DNA of 64,000 bases from Streptomyces sp. Ag109_O5-10 (GCF_900105755.1 NZ_FNTQ01000001.1:6820001-6884000); one strand, 5' to 3'; shown: positions 44,111 to 53,753, numbered from the stretch's first letter. The notes: generated from the sequence alone by a model not told the origin. Numbers and translations are program-made.

Positions 44111-47100
44111 ATGTCCTGGCTGTCCAGATTCAGCCTCGCGCAGCGGGCCCTGATAGGCCTCATCTCCCTGATCGCGCTCGTCTTCGGGACGATCGCCATC
44201 CCCCAGATCAAGCAGCAGCTGCTGCCGACCATCTCCCTGCCCATGGTGTCGGTCATCGCCCCGTACCAGGGCGCCTCGCCGGACGTCGTCGAGAAGCAGA
44301 TCGTCGAGCCGATCGAGAACAACCTCGAAGGCGTCGACGGCGTCACCGGCGTCACCTCCACCGCGAGCGAGGGCAACGCCGTGATCATGGCGTCCTTCGA
44401 CTACGGCAACGACACCAAGCAGCTGGTGGCCGACGTCCAGCTGGCCGTCAACCGCGCCCAGCTGCCGCAGGACGTCGACCCGCAGGTCATCTCCGGCTCC
44501 ACGGACGACATGCCGACCGTGGTCCTCGCCGCCACCTCCGACAAGGACCAGCAGGCCCTCGCCGACCAGCTCGACAAGACGGTCGTCCCGGCCCTGAAGG
44601 ACGTCGACGGCGTCGGCCGCGTCCAGGTCACCGGCGTCCGGGACCTCCAGGTCGACGTCACCCCCGACGACGCCGGGCTGGCGAAGGCCGGTCTCACCTC
44701 CGCCGCCCTCGCCCAGTCGCTCCAGGCGGCCGGCGCGACCGTCCCGGCGGGCTCCTTCGACGAGGGCGGCGCCAACCGCACCGTCCAGGTCGGCGGCGGC
44801 CTCACCTCGCTGCAGCAGATCAGGGACCTGATGGTCACCGGGCAGGGCGCGAAGAAGCCCGTGCGCCTCGGAACCGTGGCCACGGTGAAGGAGCAGGAGG
44901 CCCCGGCCGACTCCATCACCCGCACGGACGGCCGGCCCAGCCTCGCCGTCAACGTCACCATGGACCACGACGGCAGCGCGGTCTCCATCTCGAACGCGGT
45001 GAAGGACAAGCTGCCGAAGCTGCGTCAGGACCTCGGCTCCGGCGCCACCCTCACCGTCGTCAGCGACCAGGGCCCGGCGGTCTCCAAGTCCATCAAGGGG
45101 CTGACCACCGAGGGCGCCCTCGGCCTGCTCTTCGCGGTCCTCGTCATCCTGGTGTTCCTGGCCTCGGTCCGCTCGACCCTGGTGACGGCGGTGTCCATCC
45201 CGCTCTCCGTGGTCCTCACGCTGATCGTGCTGTGGACCCGCGGCCTCTCCCTGAACATGCTGACCCTGGGCGCGCTCACCATCGCGATCGGCCGGGTCGT
45301 CGACGACTCGATCGTGGTCCTGGAGAACATCAAGCGCCACCTCGGCTACGGCGAGGAGCGCAGGGCCGCCATCCTCGGCGCGGTCCGCGAGGTGGCCGGC
45401 GCGGTCACCTCCTCCACCCTCACCACGGTCGCCGTCTTCCTCCCGATCGGCCTGGTCGGCGGGATGGTGGGTCAGCTGTTCGGTCCCTTCAGCGTCACGG
45501 TCACCGCGGCCCTGCTGGCGTCCCTGCTGGTCTCCCTGACGGTCGTACCCGTCCTGTCCTACTGGTTCCTGCGCGCCCCGAAGAGCACCCCCGAGGACGC
45601 CGAGGAGGCCCGCCGCAAGGCGGAGGAGAAGGAGGCGAACAGCCGTCTGCAGCGCCTGTACGTCCCCGTCCTGCGTTTCGCGACCCGGCGCCGCCTCACC
45701 AGCGTGCTGATCGCGATCGTGGTCCTGGTCGTCACGTTCGGCATGTCCGGGCTGCTGAAGACCAACTTCTTCGACCAGGGCGACCAGGAGGTCCTCACCG
45801 TCAAGCAGGAGCTGAAGCCCGGCACCAGCCTGGCGGCGACCGACGTACAGGCGAAGAAGGTCGAGAAGCTGCTCGCCTCCGTCGACGGCGTCAAGGACTA
45901 CCAGGTCACCGTCGGCTCGTCCGGCTTCATGGCGGCCTTCGGCGGCGGCACCGACACCAACCAGGCGTCGTACTCGGTGATGCTGGACGACGCGAAGTCG
46001 TACGACCGGGTGCAGAAGGCCGTCGAGGACGGCCTGCACAAGCTGTCCGGCATCGGCACGACCACGGTGTCGGCCGGTGACGGCTTCGGCAGCCAGGACC
46101 TGAGCGTCGTCGTGAAGGCGGCCGACGGCGACGTGCTGCGCACGGCCTCCGAGCAGGTCCGGGCCACGGTCGCGAAGCTGGACGACGTCACCGACGTCAC
46201 CAGCGACCTGGCGCAGAGCGTGCCGCGCATCTCGGTGAAGGCCAACTCCAGGGCCGCGGCCGCCGGGTTCGACGACCAGACGCTGGGCGCCGCCGTCACC
46301 CAGGCGGTCAAGGGCACCACGGCCGCGAAGGCGACCCTCGACGACACCGAGCGGGACGTCGTCGTGAAGTCCGCCAGGCCCGCCGAGACCCTCGCGCAAC
46401 TGCGGGCGCTCAGGCTGGGCCCGGTGAAGCTCGGTGACATCGCCACCGTGAAACTGGTGGACGCCCCGGTGTCGCTGACCCGGATCGACGGCCGGCGCGC
46501 CGCGACCATCAGCGCGAAGCCGACCGGTGACAACACCGGCGCGGTCAGCGCGCAACTCCAGTCCAAGCTCAAGGCGTTGAAGCTCCCGGCAGGCGCGACG
46601 GCCTCGATCGGCGGCGTCACCTCGGACCAGGACAGCGCGTTCAAGAACCTGGGCCTGGCGATGCTCGCGGCGATCGCGATCGTCTTCATGCTGCTGGTCG
46701 CGACCTTCAGGTCGCTGGTCCAGCCGTTGATCCTGCTGGTCTCCATCCCGTTCGCCGCGACCGGCGCGCTCGGCCTGCTGGTCGTCACCGGCACCCCGAT
46801 GGGCGTCCCCGCGATGATCGGCATGCTGATGCTGATCGGCATCGTGGTGACCAACGCGATCGTCCTGATCGACCTCGTCAACCAGTACCGCAGCCAGGGG
46901 TACGGCGTCGTTGAGGCCGTGATCGAGGGCGGCCGGCACCGGCTGCGGCCGATCCTCATGACGGCCCTGGCGACGATCTTCGCCCTCCTCCCGATGGCGC
47001 TCGGCGTCACCGGCGAGGGCGGGTTCATCGCCCAGCCGCTCGCGGTGGTCGTGATCGGCGGCCTGATCAGCTCCACCCTGCTCACCCTGCTGCTCGTGCC

Positions 47101-47224
47101 GACGCTGTACGCGATGGTCGAACTCCGCAAGGAGCGCCGGGCCGGAAAGCGGGCCGCGAAGAAGGGCCGGGGGGACACGGAGTCCGCCCCCGCGGCCGAG
47201 GAGCCGCAGCCCGCGGCCGTGTGA
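44111..47224 (+). CDS. RND-family efflux permease
   Basis: A 1037-residue AcrB/SwrC-like protein with the usual duplicated plan: helix 1, a large extracytoplasmic loop, helices 2-6, then a repeat. Visible features include QIKQQLLPTISLPMVSV at the first porter domain, GRVVDDSIVVLENIKRHL in the helix 4 region, and GIVVTNAIVLIDLVNQYRSQG in the second half. No periplasmic adaptor or outer-membrane partner is encoded nearby, as expected in a monoderm. The substrate is unknown; it may export lipids or antibiotics under the adjacent two-component system. Confidence 0.93.
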   Translation: MSWLSRFSLAQRALIGLISLIALVFGTIAIPQIKQQLLPTISLPMVSVIAPYQGASPDVVEKQIVEPIENNLEGVDGVTGVTSTASEGNAVIMASFDYGNDTKQLVADVQLAVNRAQLPQDVDPQVISGSTDDMPTVVLAATSDKDQQALADQLDKTVVPALKDVDGVGRVQVTGVRDLQVDVTPDDAGLAKAGLTSAALAQSLQAAGATVPAGSFDEGGANRTVQVGGGLTSLQQIRDLMVTGQGAKKPVRLGTVATVKEQEAPADSITRTDGRPSLAVNVTMDHDGSAVSISNAVKDKLPKLRQDLGSGATLTVVSDQGPAVSKSIKGLTTEGALGLLFAVLVILVFLASVRSTLVTAVSIPLSVVLTLIVLWTRGLSLNMLTLGALTIAIGRVVDDSIVVLENIKRHLGYGEERRAAILGAVREVAGAVTSSTLTTVAVFLPIGLVGGMVGQLFGPFSVTVTAALLASLLVSLTVVPVLSYWFLRAPKSTPEDAEEARRKAEEKEANSRLQRLYVPVLRFATRRRLTSVLIAIVVLVVTFGMSGLLKTNFFDQGDQEVLTVKQELKPGTSLAATDVQAKKVEKLLASVDGVKDYQVTVGSSGFMAAFGGGTDTNQASYSVMLDDAKSYDRVQKAVEDGLHKLSGIGTTTVSAGDGFGSQDLSVVVKAADGDVLRTASEQVRATVAKLDDVTDVTSDLAQSVPRISVKANSRAAAAGFDDQTLGAAVTQAVKGTTAAKATLDDTERDVVVKSARPAETLAQLRALRLGPVKLGDIATVKLVDAPVSLTRIDGRRAATISAKPTGDNTGAVSAQLQSKLKALKLPAGATASIGGVTSDQDSAFKNLGLAMLAAIAIVFMLLVATFRSLVQPLILLVSIPFAATGALGLLVVTGTPMGVPAMIGMLMLIGIVVTNAIVLIDLVNQYRSQGYGVVEAVIEGGRHRLRPILMTALATIFALLPMALGVTGEGGFIAQPLAVVVIGGLISSTLLTLLLVPTLYAMVELRKERRAGKRAAKKGRGDTESAPAAEEPQPAAV

Positions 47225-47241
47225 CGGTCCCGCGAACGGCG

Positions 47242-47272
47242 GCCGGTTCCCGGAACACCCCCGGGAACCGGC
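47242..47272 (+). terminator. Terminator after the RND permease gene
   Basis: A perfect 12-bp stem (GCCGGTTCCCGG / CCGGGAACCGGC) with a 7-base loop lies 18 bp after the stop codon. Confidence 0.88.
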
Positions 47273-47338
47273 TGCCCGCGCGTACCGGTTCCGTATGCTG
47301 GCGCCGCGAACCGCACGGCGGGGAAGGGGAGTTTCGGC

Positions 47339-49570
47339 GTGCCGCTGCACAAGAACGACCCGCGGTCCCTCGGCGGGTACAAGCTCGCCGACCGGCTGGG
47401 GGCCGGCGGGATGGGCATCGTCTACCGGGGCAGGTCGCGCTCCGGGCGCGAGGTCGCCGTCAAGGTGGTGCACGCCCGGTACGCCGAGGACCCCGTCTTC
47501 CGCGCCCGGTTCCGGCAGGAGATCGAGGCCGCCCGCCGGGTAAGCGGCGCCTTCACCGCCCCCGTCCTGGACGCCGACCCGGACGCGCCGGCGCCCTGGA
47601 TGGCCACCCAGTACGTGCCGGGCCCCTCCCTCGCCGCCCGCATCCGGGCCCACGGCGCCCTCCGTCTCACCGAGTTGCGGCCCCTGGCCCTCGGCCTGGT
47701 GGAGGCGCTGCGGGACATCCACCGGGCGGGGGTGGTGCACCGCGACCTGAAACCGGCCAACGTGCTGATGGCCGAGGACGGGCCCCGCGTCATCGACTTC
47801 GGCATCTCCCGCGCCGCCGAGAACCACAACACCCTCACCGAGACCGGGCAGATGGTCGGCACCCCGCCGTTCATGTCCCCGGAGCAGTTCACCGACGCCC
47901 GTACGGCCGGCCCCGCGTCCGACGTCTTCTCGCTCGGCGCGCTCCTGGTGTACTGCGTCACCGGACGCGGCCCCTTCGACGCCGACAGCCCCTACCTCAC
48001 CGGCTACCGGGTGGTCCACAACGAGCCCGTCCTGGACGGCGTCACCGGCCCGCTGCGCGCGGTCCTGGAGCGCTGCCTGGCCAAGGACCCCGACGCCCGG
48101 CCCGGACTCGACGACCTGGCCAGGGAGTTCGCGGCGGCCCTGCCCGAGCCGTCGTCCGCCGAACCGCAGACGATGACCCTGCGGCTGCCCGCCACGCGCC
48201 CCGGCCGGCACGCCCCGGCCGCCGACGCCGCCACCCCGCCGGTCACCGGCCGCCGGTCCCGCGGCACCCCCCGCGTGCTGCTCGCCGCCGCCGCGGTGAC
48301 CGCCCTGGCCCTGACCGGCTACTTCCTGCTGCAGGGCCCCGGGAACAGCGACGGCGAGGCGAGCACCGGCTCCGCCACGTCCCCAGGCTCCCGCTGGGCC
48401 GCCCTCCCGACCGGCTGGAGGCCCTGGCAGACAACGGTGTCCGCGACCGCCGGGCAGGGGGTGAGGAAGGCGCCGGGCTACGAGGGCGACACCTCCCCGT
48501 CCTGCGTGTCGGACGGCTCCTCCGTCTACTGCGGCGGCACCTCCCTCCTGCCAACCCGGGTCGACGCCACCACCGGACGGACCCTCTGGCGGGCCGGCAT
48601 AGCGCCCGCGGGCGTACCGGCCGACCGCTACATCACGACCGTCCTCGGCGTGGACGACGGCCAGGTCCTCGTCGAACTCCAGATCACCGACGAGAACGGC
48701 GCGGGCAGGGCCCAGTCCGTCATGGCGCTCGACGGCAAGGACGGCAGCGGTGTCTGGTCCCACCCGGTCCGCACCGACAGCCTGGGGGCGGCCTACGGCG
48801 ACGGGGTGACCCTGACCCAGGAGGGCGACGGCAGCACGTTCACCGTCCGCTCGGCGCGCGACGGCAGCGTGCGCAGCACCGTCCCCGTGCCCCGTGGCTG
48901 GCTCTGCTCGATGCTCTCCGCGGGCGACTTCCCCTATGCGGACTGCGGCGACCAGACGGACGGCTCGCACGCCACGAGGTTCTACGTCGTCCACCCCGCC
49001 GACGGCTCGGTGCGCACCCTGGACTCGCCCGCCCAGACGGCCAGTTTCGTCGGCATCCTCTCCGGACAGCTGCTCTTCCTGGAGTCGGACGACCAGGACG
49101 TCGAGAACGGCCCCGACCTGATCTACCACCGCATCGTGCGGGTGGACCCCGGCACCGGCAAGCGCACCCTGACCCCGCTGCCCGAGAAGTACCGGGGCGG
49201 GCTGCCCACCCTGGCCCACGGCACGCTCTTCCTGGCCACCTCCAGCGGTCTGGTCACCGCGTTCTCGCCCACGACCGGGGCCCGGCTGTGGGCGAGCCAC
49301 ACGACCCTGGAGTCGCCGGGCCAGGCCTCGGTGGACGCCCAGGGACGCACGGTGTACATGGCGGGCATGAGCGGACGGGTGGTCGCGCTCGACGCGGCGA
49401 AGGGCACCGTCCTGTGGGAGTCCTCCGCCCGCGCCGAGGTGCTCGGCAACAGCGGCCTGCTGCCCACGGTCTGGTTCAACCGCGGCGCGCTGGTCCTCTC
49501 GACCTCCGACGGCACGGTCTTCACCCTCGACCCCGCGCACCCCGAGCGCAAACCCGTCGACCCGGGGTGA
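47339..49570 (+). CDS. Membrane Ser/Thr protein kinase with extracellular PQQ-like beta-propeller
   Basis: A 743-residue receptor-like PknB-type kinase. The kinase domain (about 13-265) has the Gly loop RLGAGGMGIVYRG, Lys42, catalytic Asp136 in HRDLKPANVL and Asp153 in DFGISR. One transmembrane helix (about 315-335, VLLAAAAVTALALTGYFLL) separates it from an extracellular WD/PQQ-type propeller that repeats blocks such as VYCGGTSLLP, SVMALDGKDGSGVWSHP and VYMAGMSGRVVALDAAKGTV. Such propellers may sense ligands or cell-wall fragments. It starts at GTG 47339 and converges with nadA with a 15-bp gap. Confidence 0.92.
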   Translation: MPLHKNDPRSLGGYKLADRLGAGGMGIVYRGRSRSGREVAVKVVHARYAEDPVFRARFRQEIEAARRVSGAFTAPVLDADPDAPAPWMATQYVPGPSLAARIRAHGALRLTELRPLALGLVEALRDIHRAGVVHRDLKPANVLMAEDGPRVIDFGISRAAENHNTLTETGQMVGTPPFMSPEQFTDARTAGPASDVFSLGALLVYCVTGRGPFDADSPYLTGYRVVHNEPVLDGVTGPLRAVLERCLAKDPDARPGLDDLAREFAAALPEPSSAEPQTMTLRLPATRPGRHAPAADAATPPVTGRRSRGTPRVLLAAAAVTALALTGYFLLQGPGNSDGEASTGSATSPGSRWAALPTGWRPWQTTVSATAGQGVRKAPGYEGDTSPSCVSDGSSVYCGGTSLLPTRVDATTGRTLWRAGIAPAGVPADRYITTVLGVDDGQVLVELQITDENGAGRAQSVMALDGKDGSGVWSHPVRTDSLGAAYGDGVTLTQEGDGSTFTVRSARDGSVRSTVPVPRGWLCSMLSAGDFPYADCGDQTDGSHATRFYVVHPADGSVRTLDSPAQTASFVGILSGQLLFLESDDQDVENGPDLIYHRIVRVDPGTGKRTLTPLPEKYRGGLPTLAHGTLFLATSSGLVTAFSPTTGARLWASHTTLESPGQASVDAQGRTVYMAGMSGRVVALDAAKGTVLWESSARAEVLGNSGLLPTVWFNRGALVLSTSDGTVFTLDPAHPERKPVDPG

Positions 49571-49585
49571 CACGGCGCCGTACGG

Positions 49586-50770
49586 CTACGGCAGCGCCAG
49601 CATCCGCTCCAGGGCCAGTTTGGCGAACGCCTCGGTCTCCTTGTCGACCTCGATCCGGTTGACCAGGTTGCCCTCGGCCAGCGACTCCAGGGTCCAGACC
49701 AGGTGGGGGAGGTCGATGCGGTTCATGGTGGAGCAGAAGCAGACCGTCTTGTCGAGGAAGACGATCTCCTTGCCCTCGGGGGCGAAACGGTTCGCGAGGC
49801 GGCGGACCAGGTTCAGCTCGGTGCCGATGGCCCACTTGGAGCCGGCGGGAGCGGCCTCCAGGGCCTTGATGATGTACTCCGTCGAGCCGACGTAGTCGGC
49901 GGCGGCCACGACCTCGTGCCTGCACTCGGGGTGGACGAGGACGTTCACGCCCGGGATGCGCTCGCGCACGTCGTTGACGGAGTCCAGGCTGAAGCGGCCG
50001 TGCACCGAGCAGTGGCCGCGCCACAGGATCATCTTCGCGTCGCGCAACTGGTCGGCCGTGAGGCCGCCGTTGGGCTTGTGCGGGTTGTAGACCACGCAGT
50101 CGTCCAGGGACATGCCCATGTCCCGGACGGCGGTGTTGCGGCCGAGGTGCTGGTCGGGGAGGAAGAGAACCTTCTCGCCTTGTTCGAAGGCCCACTCCAG
50201 CGCGCGCTGCGCGTTCGACGAGGTGCAGATGGTGCCGCCGTGCTTGCCCGTGAACGCCTTGATGTCCGCGGACGAGTTCATGTACGAGACGGGGACCACC
50301 TGTTGGGCCACGCCGGCCTCGGTCAGCACGTCCCAGCACTCGGCGACCTGCTCGGCGGTGGCCATGTCGGCCATGGAGCAGCCGGCCGCGAGGTCGGGGA
50401 GGACCACCTTCTGGTCGTCCGAGGTGAGGATGTCGGCGGACTCGGCCATGAAGTGGACACCGCAGAACACGATGTACTCGGCCTCCGGGCGGGCCGCGGC
50501 GTCCCGGGCCAGCTTGAAGGAGTCGCCCGTGACATCGGCGAACTGGATGACCTCGTCGCGCTGGTAGTGGTGGCCGAGGACGAAGACCTTGTCGCCGAGC
50601 TTCTCCTTGGCCGCGCGGGCACGCGCGACCAGGTCCGGGTCGGACGGCGAGGGCAGGTCGCCGGGACACTCGACGCCCCGCTCGCTCTTCGGGTCGGCCT
50701 CGCGGCCGAGCAGCAGCAGGGCGAGCGGAGTCGGCTGTACGTCGAGCTCCGTGGTCTGGGCGGTGGTCAC
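49586..50770 (-). CDS. nadA: Quinolinate synthase A
   Basis: A 394-residue 4Fe-4S enzyme that condenses iminoaspartate with dihydroxyacetone phosphate in NAD synthesis. The LGHHYQRDEVIQFAD start and conserved Cys segments (IVFCGVHFMAE, VHPECRHEV, KTVCFCSTM) include the cluster ligands. GTG 50770 is chosen because AAGGG lies eight bases upstream; the GTG at 50779 abuts that site. nadB and nadC are not in this window. It is divergent from erpA, whose product matures 4Fe-4S proteins, a suggestive pairing. Confidence 0.96.
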   Translation of the reverse strand: MTTAQTTELDVQPTPLALLLLGREADPKSERGVECPGDLPSPSDPDLVARARAAKEKLGDKVFVLGHHYQRDEVIQFADVTGDSFKLARDAAARPEAEYIVFCGVHFMAESADILTSDDQKVVLPDLAAGCSMADMATAEQVAECWDVLTEAGVAQQVVPVSYMNSSADIKAFTGKHGGTICTSSNAQRALEWAFEQGEKVLFLPDQHLGRNTAVRDMGMSLDDCVVYNPHKPNGGLTADQLRDAKMILWRGHCSVHGRFSLDSVNDVRERIPGVNVLVHPECRHEVVAAADYVGSTEYIIKALEAAPAGSKWAIGTELNLVRRLANRFAPEGKEIVFLDKTVCFCSTMNRIDLPHLVWTLESLAEGNLVNRIEVDKETEAFAKLALERMLALP

Positions 50771-51093
50771 GGCACGCACCCTTTCTACTTTTCGTCTATC
50801 TGACGCTATCTATCATAACCGCTTCACGTCACTTTGACGATGGCCATAGTGTCGATGTGACATCAATCCTGGCGCCGAACGGGAGGGTGGCCTCCGGGTG
50901 GCCGCCGGGTGGTCGCCGTGTGCGCGGGTCGCCGTGGGTGGCCACGGCGACTGCTGTGCGTCACTTCGGGCATGTGCGAGCATGAAGACGTAGGAAAAAC
51001 GCGAGAACGCGCATGCCGGCCCGGAATGAAACAGCGGACCCGCCGGTTGCACTCGTCGGCAAGCAGTCTCCGTACAACCCGGGAGAGATGTAG
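50771..51093. promoter_or_regulatory. nadA-erpA divergent regulatory region
   Basis: This 323-bp gap contains, 57 bp upstream of the nadA start, a perfect inverted repeat CGTCA-CTT-TGACG (50827-50839) and a second GATGT-G-ACATC (50854-50864). Between them and nadA, two CTATCT direct repeats lie about one helical turn apart near 50800-50815. A G-rich stretch with CCGGGTGG repeats lies at about 50885-50915. No ORF is supported. Control by NAD level or Fe-S status is plausible, but no known motif is matched. Confidence 0.5.
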
Positions 51094-51450
51094 ATGTCCG
51101 TATCGGACGAGACCAGCACCGCCACCGACGGCATCATCCTGAGCGACGCCGCCGCGGCCAAGGTCAAGGCCCTGCTCGACCAGGAAGGCCGTGACGACCT
51201 CGCCCTGCGCGTCGCCGTCCAGCCCGGTGGCTGCTCCGGCCTGCGCTACCAGCTCTTCTTCGACGAGCGTTCCCTCGACGGCGACGTCGTGAAGGACTTC
51301 GGTGGCGTCAAGGTCGTCACCGACCGCATGAGCGCCCCGTACCTGGGCGGCGCGTCGATCGACTTCGTCGACACCATCGAGAAGCAGGGCTTCACGATCG
51401 ACAACCCGAACGCGACCGGCTCCTGCGCCTGCGGTGACTCCTTCAGCTGA
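51094..51450 (+). CDS. erpA: Iron-sulfur cluster insertion protein (A-type carrier)
   Basis: A 118-residue HesB/IscA/ErpA family carrier that inserts 4Fe-4S clusters into target proteins. The three cluster Cys are present: Cys47 (GGCSGLRY), Cys111 and Cys113 (SCACGD). The ATG has GGGAGAG six bases upstream. It is transcribed away from nadA, an Fe-S enzyme gene, and is closed by a strong terminator. Confidence 0.95.
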   Translation: MSVSDETSTATDGIILSDAAAAKVKALLDQEGRDDLALRVAVQPGGCSGLRYQLFFDERSLDGDVVKDFGGVKVVTDRMSAPYLGGASIDFVDTIEKQGFTIDNPNATGSCACGDSFS

Positions 51451-51470
51451 ACCGAAGGGCACACATCGGC

Positions 51471-51507
51471 AAGGCGGCGGCCCCTCATGGTGAGGGGCCG
51501 CCGCCTT
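51471..51507. terminator. Bidirectional terminator after erpA
   Basis: A perfect 17-bp stem (arm AAGGCGGCGGCCCCTCA) with a 3-base loop lies between convergent genes, ending in TT. Confidence 0.92.
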
Positions 51508-51520
51508 CGTGTGCGCGGGC

Positions 51521-53254
51521 TCAGCCGACCTGGGGGTTCAGCGTCGTCGCCTTCTCCTTCGGGACGGCGGCGCCGTCGGTGCCGACCACCTTCCGGCCGT
51601 CCAGCGGCGCGTCCAGGTGGACCGTCTGGTGGTACTGCTTGGCGATCATGACGCAGATCTTGTCCGGCCAGGGCGTCGCGATGACCTTCACCACCACCTG
51701 CTCGGAACCCTCGTCCGCCGTGGCCTTGTAGTCGGCGCACACCCCCCCGGTGAAGGCGACGGTCAGATCACGGCCGTCCGCCGTGTAGCCGTCCACCTTC
51801 ACGTTCCTCGTGGTACCGGGGGACGAGCCGGGGCTCGCCGAGGCGGAGGCCAGGTACCGCGGGTCCACCGCCGGATGAGTCACGGTGTACGTGTCCGCCG
51901 CCCCGCGCACCTGGAACAGCCAGGACGGCACGAGCGCCTGCCGCCCGGCGACGGACTGCGCGGCCAGCCCGAACACCGCCTTCTCGACCACGGCCGAGGT
52001 CGTGGCCGACGCCGACGCGGACGCCGACGCGGACGCCGACGATGCGCCGCACGGCTGCTCCAGCCGGTCCTTCAGCGGTACGGGACTGGCGCAGCCGCCG
52101 ATGCCCATCCGGTGGCCGGAGCGCGGCGCCGCGTTCATCAGGTCCAGCGTCTTCGCGGCGCCGAGCACCGGATACGTGTCGCCCTTCGCGGGCGTCGCGA
52201 GCATCCCGCTGCCGCCGACCACCTCGCCCTGCCTGCTCACGGTCAGCCCGGTCGTCCAGCCGTACGTCGGCAGCCCGCCGACCACCGGATCGGCGTTCAC
52301 CACCCGCTGGGCGCCCATCACCTGGCTCGCGTCGAGCTTCGCGTCGTCCTGGCCGAGCGCCTTCAGCACCGGGGCCGCCGCCTGCTCGGCGTCGCCGACG
52401 CTCACCGGGTCACCGGCCGGGACCGCCGGGTCCTGGGTGCACACCAGGCCGCGCTTGCAGTTGTCGGTGCCCGGGGCGTAGCGGCTGTACGTCCAGATGC
52501 CCGGGGCCGTCCGGTTCACCTGGAGGCTCCCGCCCGAGCCGTCGTTGTCGGTGCCCACCTTCCAGACCTGGCCCTCGGCGACCGGGGCGCCCTCGATCCC
52601 GAGCGCCTTGGCCAGCGCGGCGACCCGGCCCTCGGGGACCTCGCCGGAGGGCTGGTACACGGCGGCCGAGCCGGGGCCTGCGGGGAGCGTGCCGCTCGCC
52701 CTGTACGTCACGCCGTACGGGTTGGGCTCGCCCGGGGCTACGCCGTTGCCGCCCGACGAGTAGCCGTCCAGGGCGAGGGCTGGGGGAGTGGCACCGCCGG
52801 ACGCGCCCGAGGCCGTACCGCCGCCGGAGCCGGAGCCGGAGCCGGAGCCGCTGTTCGCGGCGAGGTAGGCGCTGCCGCCGCCGACCAGGAGCACGGCGGC
52901 GGCCACGGAGGCGATGACGAGGGCGGGGGAGCGACGACGGGGGACGGGGGCATCGGCTTCGGTGCCGGCGGCGGCCGGGGCGCCGGCCCCGGGATCCGCT
53001 TCGGCCTCGGGCGGCTCGGGAGCCTCGTCCGGTTCCGGGACCTCCTCCGGTTCCGGAACCCGCGCCGCGGCCCCCTCGGTGGACGAACCGGACTCCGCGG
53101 TGGCCCGCACGTCGGCGTCGGCGTCGGCATCGGCGTCAGCGGCCCCCTCGGGCTCGGCAGCCTTCGGCGACTCCGTGGCCTGCCGGGCCTCGGGGGGCTC
53201 CCCGGTGCCGCCCGCGGCCGCGTCGTCGTCGTTCTCGGGTCGCTCGCTCTTCAC
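51521..53254 (-). CDS. Membrane-anchored protein of unknown function with low-complexity repeats
   Basis: A 577-residue protein. The acidic Ala/Glu/Pro-rich cytoplasmic N-terminus (about 1-110, with ADADADADAD) is followed by one transmembrane helix (about 112-132, ALVIASVAAAVLLVGGG), an SGSGSGSGSG linker and a ~420-residue extracellular domain. Cys pairs (NCKRGLVC, GGCASP...QPCG, CADY...ICVM) suggest disulfides, and an SASASASASASA tract interrupts the domain. No known family is recognised. It has the single-helix plan of a surface or anti-sigma-type protein, but no ZAS motif. Confidence 0.75.
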   Translation of the reverse strand: MKSERPENDDDAAAGGTGEPPEARQATESPKAAEPEGAADADADADADVRATAESGSSTEGAAARVPEPEEVPEPDEAPEPPEAEADPGAGAPAAAGTEADAPVPRRRSPALVIASVAAAVLLVGGGSAYLAANSGSGSGSGSGGGTASGASGGATPPALALDGYSSGGNGVAPGEPNPYGVTYRASGTLPAGPGSAAVYQPSGEVPEGRVAALAKALGIEGAPVAEGQVWKVGTDNDGSGGSLQVNRTAPGIWTYSRYAPGTDNCKRGLVCTQDPAVPAGDPVSVGDAEQAAAPVLKALGQDDAKLDASQVMGAQRVVNADPVVGGLPTYGWTTGLTVSRQGEVVGGSGMLATPAKGDTYPVLGAAKTLDLMNAAPRSGHRMGIGGCASPVPLKDRLEQPCGASSASASASASASATTSAVVEKAVFGLAAQSVAGRQALVPSWLFQVRGAADTYTVTHPAVDPRYLASASASPGSSPGTTRNVKVDGYTADGRDLTVAFTGGVCADYKATADEGSEQVVVKVIATPWPDKICVMIAKQYHQTVHLDAPLDGRKVVGTDGAAVPKEKATTLNPQVG

Positions 53255-53358
53255 CGCATCGCTCCTTGCCGTGTCGTATCCCGCCTCCCCTTCGCGGGGG
53301 ACGGCGATGGGACGCGGGAGGGGAGCGCGCGGTTCCCTGGGAACGCGCCGGGCGGAAC

Positions 53359-53568
53359 TCAGTCGCCGTAGTCGGACATCGCGTCCAGGAGTCTGGCGGA
53401 CTTCTTCGGCACGGTCACCCCGTGGATGAGTGACGGCGGCACCGGACGGGCATCGCTGTGATCGGGAACAGCCCAGTGCGGAGCCATCCGGGCGCAGTCC
53501 CCGCGCAGCGACGCGAGGTCGCCGTCGAGGTCGGCCGGAGCGGGGGCGTGGACCTTGAGGTTCGTCAT
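53359..53568 (-). CDS. Small putative protein of unknown function
   Basis: A 69-residue ORF (MTNLKVHAPAPADLDGDL at the start) without a membrane segment. No Shine-Dalgarno is visible; a TACCGT seven bases before the ATG could be the -10 box of a leaderless transcript. It lies just upstream of the 577-residue gene on the same strand and divergent from the PfkB kinase. Coding status is moderately supported only. Confidence 0.5.
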   Translation of the reverse strand: MTNLKVHAPAPADLDGDLASLRGDCARMAPHWAVPDHSDARPVPPSLIHGVTVPKKSARLLDAMSDYGD

Positions 53569-53753
53569 GACGGAACGGTAAGCACGCCGCGGGCCGCGAA
53601 GAAAGATCTACTATCGGGTAGTTTTGGCACCTTCAGAGCGCCCACGCCGACCCGGTAGCGTTAACTGTCAATAACGCCCGCCCGTCGCCCGCCGCCACCC
53701 TTCCAACGAGCGCTATCGCGCGCCCCTTCTTTTTCCTCAGGAGAGTCCCAGCC

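Noticed and set aside
44078..49573. A 1831-codon open frame on the minus strand
   Set aside because: It is antisense to the RND permease and the Ser/Thr kinase, both with clear family motifs. Long antisense frames are expected in high-GC DNA, and its translation is Gly/Arg/Asp-biased without domains.
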